Counted from the stretch's first letter, positions 1 to 8,956 are shown. The stretch is DNA of 64,000 nucleotides from Gammaproteobacteria bacterium (GCA_021773645.1 JAJFJU010000016.1:1-64000), one strand, 5' to 3'. Notes: a model not told the origin generated them from the sequence alone. A program made the numbers and translations.

Positions 1-309
1 CGCACCACCTGAGAGGGTGGGGTTTTGTAGGGTGGACCATGTCCACCATGTTGTGGCCGGGGGTCTTCGTTGTGCGGCGCACATGGTGCGCCCTACGACA
101 TTGATTGTGACCGCACCACCTGAGATGGTGTGGTTTTGTAGGGTGGACCGTGTCCACCATGTTGTGGCCGGGGGTCTTCGTTGTGCGGCGCACATGGTTT
201 TGTACAGGGATGTACTTATGCCGCGACGGCATTTTGTGCATGGATGCACAGTAGTAGGGCAATGCAGGAGCAATTGCCGAGGATGCCGGAGAGCGGTGCG
301 CCCTACGAC
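1..309. repeat. Tandem BIME-like palindromic repeat, about two units
   Basis: A 111-base unit at 1-111 starts again at 112 with few changes. Each unit carries a pair of inverted arms: GTAGGGTGGACCATGTCC at 27-44 and its relative on the other strand at 76-96, ending GCGCCCTAC. The second unit follows the first to about 198, is interrupted by about 96 bases, and then resumes with GTGCGCCCTACGACATT near 295-311. A related arm pair occurs at 6899-6967. The layout resembles paired REP elements. The block lies downstream of the minus-strand operon that ends at 325. No coding potential is convincing here. Confidence 0.75.
202..277. repeat. Run of four small hairpins inside the repeat block
   Basis: Four short inverted repeats follow one another: GTAC-AGGGAT-GTAC (202-215), ATGCCG-CGA-CGGCAT (218-232), TGTGCAT-GG-ATGCACA (235-250) and GCAAT...ATTGC (259-277). 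They fill the stretch that interrupts the second repeat unit. The first core, TACAGGGATGTA, also occurs inside the palindromic element at 33643-33806. They could act as transcript-end structures for the minus-strand operon. No T tract is seen, so this is not called a terminator. Confidence 0.55.
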
Positions 310-324
310 ATTATTCATGAGTGT

Positions 325-1395
325 TCAGGGGATGCCACGAACGATGCCCGGGCCGATGAGGCGGGTTATCCAGAGCGGCAATTTTTTCCACATTTCGATG
401 CGCCGTTGCATGCGGGGATTGTCCGGGCGGGCAACGTCGAGTTCACCGTGGATGAGGTGATATTGCCAAACAGTGGGGTGAGGCAGTGCGCCCCATTGTT
501 TTTTGAAGCGATAAGTGCCGGAATCTTCACTGGAGCGCCCAAAATCAAATGCTTTGCTGCCACGTGCCATCGCCCGCAGCAGTAACTGATGGTACATCCA
601 CATATTGGCATTGGTGTGGTTGTAGGAACGCAGGCAACTGGCCGAAGGGACTTGGCTGCTCTGTTCCAGATGGTCATCGTGGACGAGTAGCGCACCAGCG
701 ATGGGCTTGTCTGCCTGATAAACCACCGCTAACTCGGCTTCTTCAGAAAAGTGCTGGAGGATGGCCGAAAACAACCTGCTTGAGTACACCGGGGTACCGA
801 GATCACGCATGTTGCTGGTGAATACGGTGTAGAAATCATTTAGCAATGTCTCCCCATCCCATCGGATACTCAGCCCGGATTTTTCGCCCTTACGTACCTG
901 GTTGCGCACCTTGGGGCCGACTTCCTTGAAAAGGGTTTCTGGACTGTCCGGCAAGGCACGTACCATGCGTACCTTGTTATCCCGGCTATGGGTGATCAGC
1001 GCGTCGTCAAGGGTGAGAGCGTGGTGGCGGAGTTCCAAGTATTGGACGTTTAATTTGTTGGCGAGTTTGACTACTTCTTCCAGCAGGGCGGTGGCGGTCG
1101 CTTCGTCTCGTGCGATGACACCGGCTCGGTTGAGATAGGGAAGGCTAACGAGGAAGCGCCCGAAGAGTGTGCTTTTAACCAGCGCCAATGGCAGGTAGCC
1201 GTTTATTTGGGCTGAGCCATCTCCGGTGCGGCTGACAAGCATGAAGGGGCGATGCCCTAAAGCATCTGATAACACTTGCAGCCAGCGAGGATCGTGCTCG
1301 GCGCATGCACCTTCCTTTCGGGATGCTGATTTAAGGAAGGTAGCAATTTCTTCCTGGATGGCCGGATTAACCTTCTCTACAGTTTCTATTGTCAC
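325..1395 (-). CDS. FemAB-like protein associated with the XrtA/PEP-CTERM system
   Basis: The product is about 356 residues, cytosolic, with no signal peptide or membrane segment. It resembles the FemAB/GNAT-fold proteins found beside exosortase A loci, which are presumed to transfer an amino acid or acyl group to an envelope polymer; the substrate is not known. The family-type C-terminal block is visible as FGRSSEDSGTYRFKKQWG. The GTG start at 1395 is preferred over the ATG at 1479 because it overlaps the preceding glycosyltransferase stop as GTGA and has GGAAAGG just upstream. It is the last gene of an operon with the glycosyltransferase and the amidotransferase. Family assignment is fairly sure; function is inferred from context. 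Confidence 0.88.
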   Translation of the reverse strand: MTIETVEKVNPAIQEEIATFLKSASRKEGACAEHDPRWLQVLSDALGHRPFMLVSRTGDGSAQINGYLPLALVKSTLFGRFLVSLPYLNRAGVIARDEATATALLEEVVKLANKLNVQYLELRHHALTLDDALITHSRDNKVRMVRALPDSPETLFKEVGPKVRNQVRKGEKSGLSIRWDGETLLNDFYTVFTSNMRDLGTPVYSSRLFSAILQHFSEEAELAVVYQADKPIAGALLVHDDHLEQSSQVPSASCLRSYNHTNANMWMYHQLLLRAMARGSKAFDFGRSSEDSGTYRFKKQWGALPHPTVWQYHLIHGELDVARPDNPRMQRRIEMWKKLPLWITRLIGPGIVRGIP

Positions 1396-2540
1396 TGCCT
1401 TTCCGGGTTCCAGGTGATGAGCTTCTTTCCTTTGAATACCCCCACCGTACCTAGTAGCGCGGCAACGCTCGAAAGGCAAAAGAAGTAGGCAAGGTAGACG
1501 GGTTTCAGTTTCGCAAGTACGGGCACCTGATGCAGAGCAGCCAGCGTATAAAAGGCGAGTTGGGCGAACAGGGCGATTTGATACAAGGATTCACCGCTGA
1601 TCAGAACGATGCCAAGCGATCCTGCGAAGACGCCCATAAGGAAAAAGGGTGTGAACCACCTCAATACCTTGTGGAGCAATAATTGATAGGCAAACCAGCC
1701 TGTTTGCAGCGGATTGAGCACTTCGGGGACACGGCCAAGGCCGCGCAGGGCGCGATTGACGATACGCACTTTTCTGCGGAATTCCCCCTGGAAATTCGGT
1801 GCAGCCTCTTCGTGACAGAAGGCCTCTCCATCAAACACACCCCGGTAGCCTTTGGCCACGATTTGCAGCGGGTTTACGAAGTCGTTGATGTCCTCATCGC
1901 TTAGTGGGAAAAACAATTCCGAACGGATGGCGTAGATGGCACCGTCCGCGCCGACGACGGAACTCAAGTTTCCTTCCCATGTTTTTAGTCGAATCTCGAA
2001 TCCCCAGTAGGTGCTTTCAGACTCAGCGGCAGTTGATTCCCGATCCTCAAAATAGCGTTGGTGACCCACGACATAACCGACTTCAGGATCGGCAAAATGA
2101 CGAACCAGATGGCGAATCGCCTGAGCATAGTATATAGAGTTAGCGTCGCTAAAAACGATGATCTCGCCACTCGCTTCGGGGACGAAGCGAGTCAGCCCTT
2201 TAGATTTTCCGCCTCGTGGCTCCTGGCGCTTGAGAATGACGCCCTTATCCGCATATTCATTAACAATTTCATCCGTTCCATCATCTGAAGCGTCTGAGAT
2301 AACAAAAATTTCCATCTGATCGCGCGGGTAATCCAGAGCAAGTGCATTCTCGATCTTTTCACGGATCACCGATGCCTCGTTATAGGCAGCAATGACAAGG
2401 GTGACCCGGGGGATGGCGTCGCCAGTGACATGGCTACGACCAAACAGCCGTGCCAGGATCGGCATGCTGAACGGATAAAGTATATAAGTTGCGAGTATGG
2501 CGGATGCAGATAGCCAGAAGAGCAGCTTTGCCAGAATCAC
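1392..2540 (-). CDS. Family 2 glycosyltransferase, membrane-anchored, XrtA locus
   Basis: A 382-residue GT-A type glycosyltransferase, likely building the exopolysaccharide made by this locus at the inner membrane. A hydrophobic N-terminus (residues 1-30) leads into the GT2 domain: VTLVIAAYNEASVIREK near 46-63, the acidic pair in ISDASDDGTDE near 81-91, and the DxD-like VFSDANSIY at 129-137. The C-terminal 90 residues contain about three membrane helices. The start is GTG at 2540, overlapping the end of the amidotransferase by four bases; its own stop overlaps the FemAB-like start by four. This tight coupling implies one transcript. Donor and acceptor sugars cannot be read from the sequence. 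Confidence 0.9.
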   Translation of the reverse strand: MILAKLLFWLSASAILATYILYPFSMPILARLFGRSHVTGDAIPRVTLVIAAYNEASVIREKIENALALDYPRDQMEIFVISDASDDGTDEIVNEYADKGVILKRQEPRGGKSKGLTRFVPEASGEIIVFSDANSIYYAQAIRHLVRHFADPEVGYVVGHQRYFEDRESTAAESESTYWGFEIRLKTWEGNLSSVVGADGAIYAIRSELFFPLSDEDINDFVNPLQIVAKGYRGVFDGEAFCHEEAAPNFQGEFRRKVRIVNRALRGLGRVPEVLNPLQTGWFAYQLLLHKVLRWFTPFFLMGVFAGSLGIVLISGESLYQIALFAQLAFYTLAALHQVPVLAKLKPVYLAYFFCLSSVAALLGTVGVFKGKKLITWNPERQ

Positions 2541-4450
2541 GCTGCGATATCCTTTGTTTGATCAAAAAACACCCCTTGCCATACCTCCAGGGTCAGGAGT
2601 GCAAGGATGTGTTCTGAGTGATCGGCGCGTTCTGCCATGTGGTCGTCTATGAGTTTCCATGCTGCCTTGGGGTCGACGAGCCCGCGTGCGCGTAAACGCT
2701 CAGGGGACAGCATGTCGTGCAGGTATTCACGTAATCCACCGCGAAACCAGCGGCTAATGGGCGTGCCAAAGCCCTGTTTGCGCTGTTTTAACAGACCTTT
2801 GGGGAAGCGCTCTGCCATTGATGCCTTGAGTACCCGTTTGCTGTCTCTGAGTCCTCTCATCTTCAGGTCTGGCGGCATGCGTGCTGCCAGTTCAATCAGG
2901 CGGGTATCGAGAAAGGGCACGCGAGCCTCCAGGGAGACTGCCATGGTCATTTTGTCGGTGAAGCTCAGCAGGCTATCCACCAAGGAGGTTTTCTGGTCTG
3001 CGTAGAGCATGTGGTCCAGCGGGGCTTCGGCATCAGCAGCCCGGTACCAGTCGGCCACCTGAGTGGCAGGTGAGGCGGCATGCACTGCACGCATGTCGCC
3101 ACTCAATAGTTGTTGTAACTGATTGTCGGTGAAGATCCGCACGTAACCCTGGTAGCGTTCGGCATCGGGAAGATCGGCGTGGGCGAGATAGCCACGCAGG
3201 TAACGTGTGAAGGCCTTGAGAGGTGAGCCCCGATCCACCGGCATGCGATTCACCAGCGGTCGCACCATGGAGCGATCGATGAAGTTTGGCATTAGGGAAT
3301 AGTATTTCTGAATCTCCGGCCACAGGTAGCGACGGTAGCCACCAAACACTTCATCGCCGCCAACCCCGGAAAGGATGACGGTGACACTCTCTTTAGCCAG
3401 CTTGCTTACCAGATAGGAGACCAGAAATGAGGTGTCGGTAACGGGCTCATCCAAATGGTAAATGAGTGGCTCGATGAGCTGGGTGACATCGGGTTCTACC
3501 AGGATTTCATGATGATCACTGCCAATAGCCTTTGCCACCATGGCGGCCTTGTCGGTTTCATTATGAAAGGCGTCTCCGGCGCCAAAACCGATAGCATAGG
3601 TGGAGATATCCTTCACGCCCAGATGACGCATGGAGGTCACGATGGCGCTGGAGTCAATGCCGCCAGAAAGGAAGGCACCCAACGGCACATCGCTCGCCAG
3701 TTGGCTACCCACTGCGTCATCGAAGGTGGTCCGAAGCTCTTCGCACCAATCTTCAAAGGGCCGCTCTTCGGGGCGAAATGCAATATCCCAGTAGCCGTGG
3801 CGCGTAATTTTCCGGCCTTCGGCCACCAGATAGGTGGCGGGTGGAAGCTTCTCGATTCCCTTGAACATCGTACGGGGAGCAGGGACGTAGCCAAAGGTGA
3901 AGTAGTCGATTAGTGCCTGTTGGTCGAGCTCCGGTTTAATAAAGGGGAGGGCAAACAGGGCCTTGATCTCGGAGGCCCAAGCGAGGACGTGCTCATCCTC
4001 GAACAGGTAGAGGGGTTTAATGCCCACGTGGTCTCGGGCAATCAGCAGTCGCCGCGCCCGTGAGTCCCAGACGCTGAAGGCAAACATGCCGTTGAGATGG
4101 CTGGGCAGTGCATCTCCCCATTGTTCATAGCCATGCACCAGGGATTCGGTGTCGCTGTGGGTGCGAAAGCGATGTCCCTGGCCTTCCAGCTCCTGTTTCA
4201 GTTCGGGATAGTTGAAAACCTCTCCATTGAATACGGTGGAAATGGAGCCGTCCTCATTGAAAATGGGTTGGCGCCCGCCTTCCAGATCGATCACGGCCAG
4301 GCGACGCATTCCCATCCCCATATTGCCGTCCATGAAGACGCCCTCGTCATCGGGACCACGGTGAACAATGCGTGCGCACATGGCGCGGATGGCCGACTCA
4401 TCGACCTTCCGTTGTCCATCCTTAAAGTAGATTCCGACGATTCCACACAT
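2537..4450 (-). CDS. Asparagine-synthase-like amidotransferase, XrtA/PEP-CTERM type
   Basis: A 637-residue class II glutamine amidotransferase fused to an asparagine-synthetase ATP-pyrophosphatase domain. Cys2 is the expected N-terminal nucleophile (MCGIVGIY), with RGPDDEG at 31-37 and FNGEVFNY at 74-81 in the glutaminase half. The PP-loop LSGGIDSSAIV sits at 261-271, and LSGVGGDEVFGGYRRYLW further on. Length and architecture fit the exosortase-A-associated amidotransferase family rather than housekeeping AsnB. It probably amidates a sugar acid or other envelope-polymer component; this is inference from the neighbours. It is the first gene of the three-gene minus-strand operon. No strong Shine-Dalgarno sequence is visible before the ATG. 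A second, different family member lies at 54682-56460. Confidence 0.9.
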   Translation of the reverse strand: MCGIVGIYFKDGQRKVDESAIRAMCARIVHRGPDDEGVFMDGNMGMGMRRLAVIDLEGGRQPIFNEDGSISTVFNGEVFNYPELKQELEGQGHRFRTHSDTESLVHGYEQWGDALPSHLNGMFAFSVWDSRARRLLIARDHVGIKPLYLFEDEHVLAWASEIKALFALPFIKPELDQQALIDYFTFGYVPAPRTMFKGIEKLPPATYLVAEGRKITRHGYWDIAFRPEERPFEDWCEELRTTFDDAVGSQLASDVPLGAFLSGGIDSSAIVTSMRHLGVKDISTYAIGFGAGDAFHNETDKAAMVAKAIGSDHHEILVEPDVTQLIEPLIYHLDEPVTDTSFLVSYLVSKLAKESVTVILSGVGGDEVFGGYRRYLWPEIQKYYSLMPNFIDRSMVRPLVNRMPVDRGSPLKAFTRYLRGYLAHADLPDAERYQGYVRIFTDNQLQQLLSGDMRAVHAASPATQVADWYRAADAEAPLDHMLYADQKTSLVDSLLSFTDKMTMAVSLEARVPFLDTRLIELAARMPPDLKMRGLRDSKRVLKASMAERFPKGLLKQRKQGFGTPISRWFRGGLREYLHDMLSPERLRARGLVDPKAAWKLIDDHMAERADHSEHILALLTLEVWQGVFFDQTKDIAA

Positions 4451-4933
4451 AATAAGGGGTGATTAATACCGTATTGAGCTGAGTGGGTGCTTAGGCTTCA
4501 GGCAGGTTTTGTCTAAGCTGCTGGTACTAGAACGGCTACCGCACATGAAGCCCTACAGGGGCCCCACGTTCAAACTTCAAATTTTACCCCTACTCCAGCC
4601 GAAAAAATCTGAACCGAGGCACGTTACGATGAGTCTGGAGTATTGAGTTTGGGAGGCCCGTGGGCTTCCCGCTAATGTATCGTCCGAGAGTGGTAATGCT
4701 TGAGGATAATTTGTTTCAGGAATTCCTTTGCCACGAGAGATGATAGAACTGGGATTTGAGCGGGTGTTATGGGCTACCAAGGACAATACAGGGAGATATA
4801 AGATTTCTGGTGCTTCAGTTCAGATTTCAGTCCAAATGCCGATGTGTCTCAGAAGCAGTATTTTTTAATCGTATAGTGAGTCTCCAGGATACTGGCGCCA
4901 TAGGCCGGTTAAGTGCCAAAAGGAACAATAAGA
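4451..4933. other. Intergenic region between divergent operons
   Basis: This 483-base stretch separates the minus-strand amidotransferase operon from the plus-strand epimerase gene, so it should hold both promoters. The only clear structure is an inverted repeat, GGGAGGCCC-GT-GGGCTTCCC, at 4651-4670 with one mismatch and no T tract. No convincing open reading frame, RNA gene or standard promoter could be assigned by eye. Confidence 0.5.
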
Positions 4934-6037
4934 ATGAGGAAGTTGAAAATAGTCAATGTGGTCGGCGCACGGCCTAATTTCATGAAGATAGCGCCTATAT
5001 ACGAGCAGATGTCTGTATGTTCGCAGATAGACCCGGTTATCGTGCACACCGGGCAGCACTACGATCAGAAGATGTCGACGCTCTTTTTTGACCAGCTTGG
5101 GTTGCCGAAGCCCGATTACTACCTTGGCGTCGGTTCGGCCGGACACGGGGTGCAGACCGGGCGGGTGATGATTGAGTTTGAGGAGATTCTGAAGGAGTTG
5201 CAGCCGGATTTGGTGTTGGTGGTGGGGGATGTGAATTCCACTATCGCCTGTGGTCTGACGGCGGTGAAGCTGGGGATCAAGCTGGCGCATGTGGAGGCAG
5301 GCCTGCGTTCCTGGGATCGGGGGATGCCGGAGGAGATCAATCGGGTGCTAACCGATCAAATCTCTGATTTTCTGTTTCTTACGGAGCGAACTGCCTTCGC
5401 TAACCTGGAACGGGAGGGAATTGACAGCAAGCGGGCGTTCTTCGTGGGCAACGTTATGATTGATTCCCTTCTACACCATCGTGAGCAGGCGGCGAAGCAG
5501 AAGATCCTGGATAACCTTGGCCTTGCATCCCGGGGCTATGCCCTCGTCACGCTCCATCGCCCCTCCAACGTGGATCATGCGGAGATGTTGAGTCCGTTAT
5601 TGGATGTGCTAACCGAGATGTCGGAGCGTCTGCCTATCGTATTTCCGGTGCATCCGCGTACCCGTGCCCGGCTTACCGAGTTTGGCTTTGACGAGCGTCT
5701 GGCGGCCTGCCCGGATATCCATCTGGTGGAGCCTCTCGGCTATCTGGAATTTCTCCAGTGCATGGATAATGCGGCTCTGGTACTGACGGATTCCGGGGGT
5801 ATTCAGGAGGAGACGACGGTGCTGGGAGTGCCTTGCGTGACGGCCCGGGAAAATACCGAGAGGCCCATTACCATAACCGAGGGTACCAATATATTGGCCG
5901 GGCAGGATCCGCAAAAGATTCGGCAGGCCGTGTTTTCCATTCTTGATGGAGAGACGCGGGAGGGGCGGCGTCCGGAACTCTGGGATGGCGCGGCTGCGGG
6001 ACGTATCGTGAAAATCCTGCTGGAGCAGATGTGCTAG
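4934..6037 (+). CDS. wecB: UDP-N-acetylglucosamine 2-epimerase (non-hydrolysing)
   Basis: This enzyme interconverts UDP-GlcNAc and UDP-ManNAc in the cytosol, feeding ManNAc-type sugars into surface polysaccharide. The 367-residue product shows the family landmarks: GARPNFMKIAP near the start, HTGQHYD near residue 42, VEAGLRSWDRGMPEE in the middle, HPRTR, then DSGGIQEE and ERPITITEGTN toward the C-terminus. The ATG at 4934 is chosen over the one at 4913 because AGGA lies 9 bases upstream and the protein then begins at the conserved MRKLKIVNVVGARPN. The downstream protease gene overlaps its end by 7 bases, so the two are probably cotranslated. Confidence 0.93.
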   Translation: MRKLKIVNVVGARPNFMKIAPIYEQMSVCSQIDPVIVHTGQHYDQKMSTLFFDQLGLPKPDYYLGVGSAGHGVQTGRVMIEFEEILKELQPDLVLVVGDVNSTIACGLTAVKLGIKLAHVEAGLRSWDRGMPEEINRVLTDQISDFLFLTERTAFANLEREGIDSKRAFFVGNVMIDSLLHHREQAAKQKILDNLGLASRGYALVTLHRPSNVDHAEMLSPLLDVLTEMSERLPIVFPVHPRTRARLTEFGFDERLAACPDIHLVEPLGYLEFLQCMDNAALVLTDSGGIQEETTVLGVPCVTARENTERPITITEGTNILAGQDPQKIRQAVFSILDGETREGRRPELWDGAAAGRIVKILLEQMC

Positions 6038-6804
6038 CCCAAAGGCTGCTAACTCTATGGTTTATTAGTGTTTGTTCTGCGGGGGTCTGGGCCGACTCGC
6101 TGCCGGATACCATCGCAAAGGTGAAGCCGGGCGTAGTGGGGGTGGGCACCATACTGGCTACACGGCGACCCCCCGCCAGATTCGTGGGTACCGGTTTTGT
6201 GGTGGCTGATGGCAAACACGTGGTCACCAATGCCCATGTAGTGCCGACAACCCTTGATAGTGAGCACCATGAATCTCTGGTGGTGCTCGTTAGCGGGCCT
6301 GCAAACAAGGGCCAGGTGCGCAAGGCTCACCGGGTTGCGGAGGACAAGGCGCATGATCTTGCCCTGTTAAAAATTGAGGGCCGTCCGCTATCCGCCTTGA
6401 AACTTGGTGATTCTGGACGGGTACGGGAAGGTGAGCTCTATGCCTTTTCCGGATTTCCCATTGGCATGGTGCTCGGTATGCGTCCGGTCACGCATAGGGG
6501 GATCGTGTCCGCCATCACGCCCATTGCGATTCCCCAGATATCTACAAAACACCTGGATACGCAGATGATTCAACGTCTGCGCTCTCCCTATAACGTCTTT
6601 CAGCTGGATGCGACGGCTTATCCCGGGAATAGTGGAAGCCCGCTCTACGACGTGGAAAACGGCATCGTCATGGGGGTGATTAACCGGGTGTTTATCAAAG
6701 AGAGCAAAGAAACCGTGCTGGAGAAGCCGAGTGGCATCAGTTATGCCATTCCCAGCCGTTACGTACGGGCGTTGCTGCGTAAGGCGGGTATTCCCGAAAA
6801 ATAG
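6031..6804 (+). CDS. Secreted trypsin-like serine protease
   Basis: A 257-residue exported protease of the HtrA/trypsin-2 fold without a PDZ domain. Residues 1-21 form a signal peptide ending near VWA-DS. The catalytic triad is readable as His69 (TNAHVV), Asp109 (HDLALL) and Ser201 (PGNSGSPL). It starts at GTG 6031, inside the end of the epimerase gene, so translation is probably coupled. The role is unknown; the position suggests processing of an envelope or PEP-CTERM substrate, which is inference only. The absence of a PDZ domain argues against a DegP-type quality-control role. Confidence 0.88.
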   Translation: MLAQRLLTLWFISVCSAGVWADSLPDTIAKVKPGVVGVGTILATRRPPARFVGTGFVVADGKHVVTNAHVVPTTLDSEHHESLVVLVSGPANKGQVRKAHRVAEDKAHDLALLKIEGRPLSALKLGDSGRVREGELYAFSGFPIGMVLGMRPVTHRGIVSAITPIAIPQISTKHLDTQMIQRLRSPYNVFQLDATAYPGNSGSPLYDVENGIVMGVINRVFIKESKETVLEKPSGISYAIPSRYVRALLRKAGIPEK

Positions 6805-6898
6805 CTTATCGTCGGGGTTATCGCTCTTCAGCATCCTTGCACAAAACGCTGTCGCTAACCCGACCGACGGCGAGTACGCTGCTGGCTTTTCAGGCGAC

Positions 6899-6967
6899 GT
6901 AGGGCGGATCATGTCCGCCGCCGGTCCCTTGTTCCACCGTCAGCGAGGCGGACATGGTCCGCCCTAC
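6899..6967. repeat. REP-pair palindromic repeat
   Basis: Arms at 6899-6919 (GTAGGGCGGATCATGTCC...) and 6947-6967 (...ATGGTCCGCCCTAC) are reverse complements with one mismatch, and each arm is itself nearly palindromic. They are separated by 27 bases. The arms match the consensus of the arms at 27-47 and 138-158, so this is a dispersed family in this genome. It lies between the protease and the sulfurylase/kinase gene. Confidence 0.75.
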
Positions 6968-7050
6968 GATTTGCCCTATCTTTGTTCTCTGGACCCCGGG
7001 CCACTCTCGCACATCCTTGTGCTTTGTGGCATAAGACCATCCATGGTAAA

Positions 7051-7110
7051 AATTTCCAGCGCAGCCTGCCCCGTACCGGATACGGGGCTACATCCGGGAT
7101 GATGGAAATT
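7051..7110 (+). promoter_or_regulatory. Two-tier stem-loop before the sulfurylase/kinase start
   Basis: An inner hairpin GCCCCGTA-CCGGA-TACGGGGC spans 7068-7088. Outer arms AATTTCCA (7051-7058) and TGGAAATT (7103-7110) are exact complements and enclose it. The only purine-rich Shine-Dalgarno candidate before the ATG at 7116 is the GGAA inside the 3' outer arm. If the transcript folds this way, ribosome access would be reduced. This is read from sequence only. Confidence 0.4.
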
Positions 7111-7115
7111 AATTA

Positions 7116-8870
7116 ATGGCCTCGTTTGATTTCATAAAACCCTACGGTGGAACCCTCCGTGAGCTGCTTGTGGATGATGCGGAGGGCGCGCGGCTGCGTG
7201 CTGAGTCTCCCGATTTCCCCTCCATTAGCCTTAGTCATCGCCAGTTATGTGATCTAGAGCTGCTGCTGAATGGCGCTTTTTCACCACTTGACGGATTCAT
7301 GGATCAAGGTTGCTACGAATCAGTGCTTGAGCGGGTACGGCTAAGCGATGGCACGGTTTGGCCTATTCCTATTGTTCTGGATGTGGATAGGAATGCTGCA
7401 GTGGGGCTTGAACCGGGGATCACCGTTGCCCTGCGTGATAGCGAAGGGGTGATGCTGGCAGCGCTTGAAGTACAAGATATCTGGGAGCCCGATCTGGGGC
7501 GGGAGGCGGAGCAGGTTTATGGCACGCGTTCAGAAGCCCATGCAGGGGTTCAGCGTTTGTTGCGGGATACCTGCCCCTACTATGTGGGGGGCAAGGTGAG
7601 GGGGCTGCAACTCCCTCTGCATTACGATTTTTCCGATGCCCGTCTGACCCCTACGGTGTTACGCACACTTTTTGGACGTTGGGGTTGGGACCGGGTGGTT
7701 GGCTTTCAGACCACCCAGCCCATGCATCGTCTGGAGCAGGAGATAACGCTCAGGGCGGCCCGGGAGGCGCGGGCCCATATTTTGCTCCATCCGGTGGTGG
7801 GTATAGCCAAGCCTGATGACCCTGGCTACTACGCTCGAGTAAAGTGCTATCAGGCCATCCAGAAGCACTACAGTCATGCTCAGGTTTTGCTATCCCTGCT
7901 TCCTCTAGCTATGCGTATGGCCGGGCCGCGGGAGGCGCTGTGGCAGGCGATTATTCGGCGCAATTATGGATGTAGCCATTTCATCGTAGGCAATGATCAC
8001 AGTGGTCCTCCTCCCCAAGTGGATAGTGATGGGCCGTTCTATGCGCACTATGCGGCGCAGGAGTTTGTAAAAGAGTACGAAGCAGAAATTGGTATCGGGA
8101 TAATTGCTTCTCGGCGCCTGTGTTATGCGCCACGAAGAGGGCAGTTTATTGCTTCTGAAGCGGCGCGCTCCCAGCATGAGCCTTGTCATAGCTTGGGTCC
8201 TCGCGAGCTCTCCTCTCTGATGGCCATGGGGCAATCGGTGCCGGGCTGGTTTTCATTTCCTGAGGTATTGAAGGTACTGAGCCAAGTCTATCCACCGCGC
8301 AACCGCCAGGGTTTCACGCTATTTTTCACCGGCCTTTCCGGTTCCGGAAAATCCACCCTGGCAAAGATTCTGCAGGCCAAGTGTATTGAGGCAGGGGAAC
8401 GTCCGGTGACTTTGCTGGACGGAGATGTCGTACGCCAGCACCTCTCAAGCGAGCTGGGCTTCTCCCAGCATGATCGTGATTTGAATGTCTGTCGTATTGG
8501 ATTTGTGGCCGGGGAAATTACAAAAAACGGCGGCATTGCTATCTGCGCACCCATCGCGCCTTTTAAGGAAACCCGAAACCGGGTACGCGAGATGATCGCG
8601 GCGGATGGGGCGTATATCGAAATACACGTAGCAACCCCGCTAGCCGTCTGCGAGGAGCGGGATCGGAAGGGGCTTTATGCTAAGGCGCGACAAGGCCTGA
8701 TAGCAGAATTTACGGGTATCTCTTCACCCTACGAGGCGCCGGAGACGCCGGAAATCCGTATTGATACTACGCATTTGCAACCGCAACAGGCCGCTGATGT
8801 GATCTTTCACTATTTGTTGGGTGAGGGTTATTTGGAGATGGCGGAGCCGGAGGATAATTTGCCGGGGTAG
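7116..8870 (+). CDS. Bifunctional sulfate adenylyltransferase-like / adenylylsulfate kinase
   Basis: A 584-residue fusion. Residues 1-390 match the ATP-sulfurylase fold and about 397-575 an APS kinase, which makes PAPS, the donor for sulfation. The kinase half looks intact: P-loop GLSGSGKST at 406-414, LLDGD at 433-437, RDLN and ICAPIAPFKETR. The sulfurylase half does not: the usual QxRxPxHxxH signature reads QTTQPMHRLE (198-207), so the Arg and second His are Thr and Glu. GRDHAGP reads GNDHSGP (292-298), and the GTELR-type segment reads GPRELS (361-366). The kinase is probably active; the sulfurylase half may be inactive or altered. The neighbours suggest sulfated exopolysaccharide, which is inference. 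Confidence 0.88.
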   Translation: MASFDFIKPYGGTLRELLVDDAEGARLRAESPDFPSISLSHRQLCDLELLLNGAFSPLDGFMDQGCYESVLERVRLSDGTVWPIPIVLDVDRNAAVGLEPGITVALRDSEGVMLAALEVQDIWEPDLGREAEQVYGTRSEAHAGVQRLLRDTCPYYVGGKVRGLQLPLHYDFSDARLTPTVLRTLFGRWGWDRVVGFQTTQPMHRLEQEITLRAAREARAHILLHPVVGIAKPDDPGYYARVKCYQAIQKHYSHAQVLLSLLPLAMRMAGPREALWQAIIRRNYGCSHFIVGNDHSGPPPQVDSDGPFYAHYAAQEFVKEYEAEIGIGIIASRRLCYAPRRGQFIASEAARSQHEPCHSLGPRELSSLMAMGQSVPGWFSFPEVLKVLSQVYPPRNRQGFTLFFTGLSGSGKSTLAKILQAKCIEAGERPVTLLDGDVVRQHLSSELGFSQHDRDLNVCRIGFVAGEITKNGGIAICAPIAPFKETRNRVREMIAADGAYIEIHVATPLAVCEERDRKGLYAKARQGLIAEFTGISSPYEAPETPEIRIDTTHLQPQQAADVIFHYLLGEGYLEMAEPEDNLPG

Positions 8871-8956
8871 TGTGGCCTTAACGGCATTCTTCTGTCCCTG
8901 GAGTTCACCGCACCTGTTCCCGACAGGTGTTCGGTATACCCCCCATCCCTGGGGGT

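Noticed and set aside
17-585. Overlapping plus-strand open frames at the left edge
   Set aside because: They run through the tandem repeat and antisense to the FemAB-like gene, with repeated peptides caused by the repeat and no recognisable domain.
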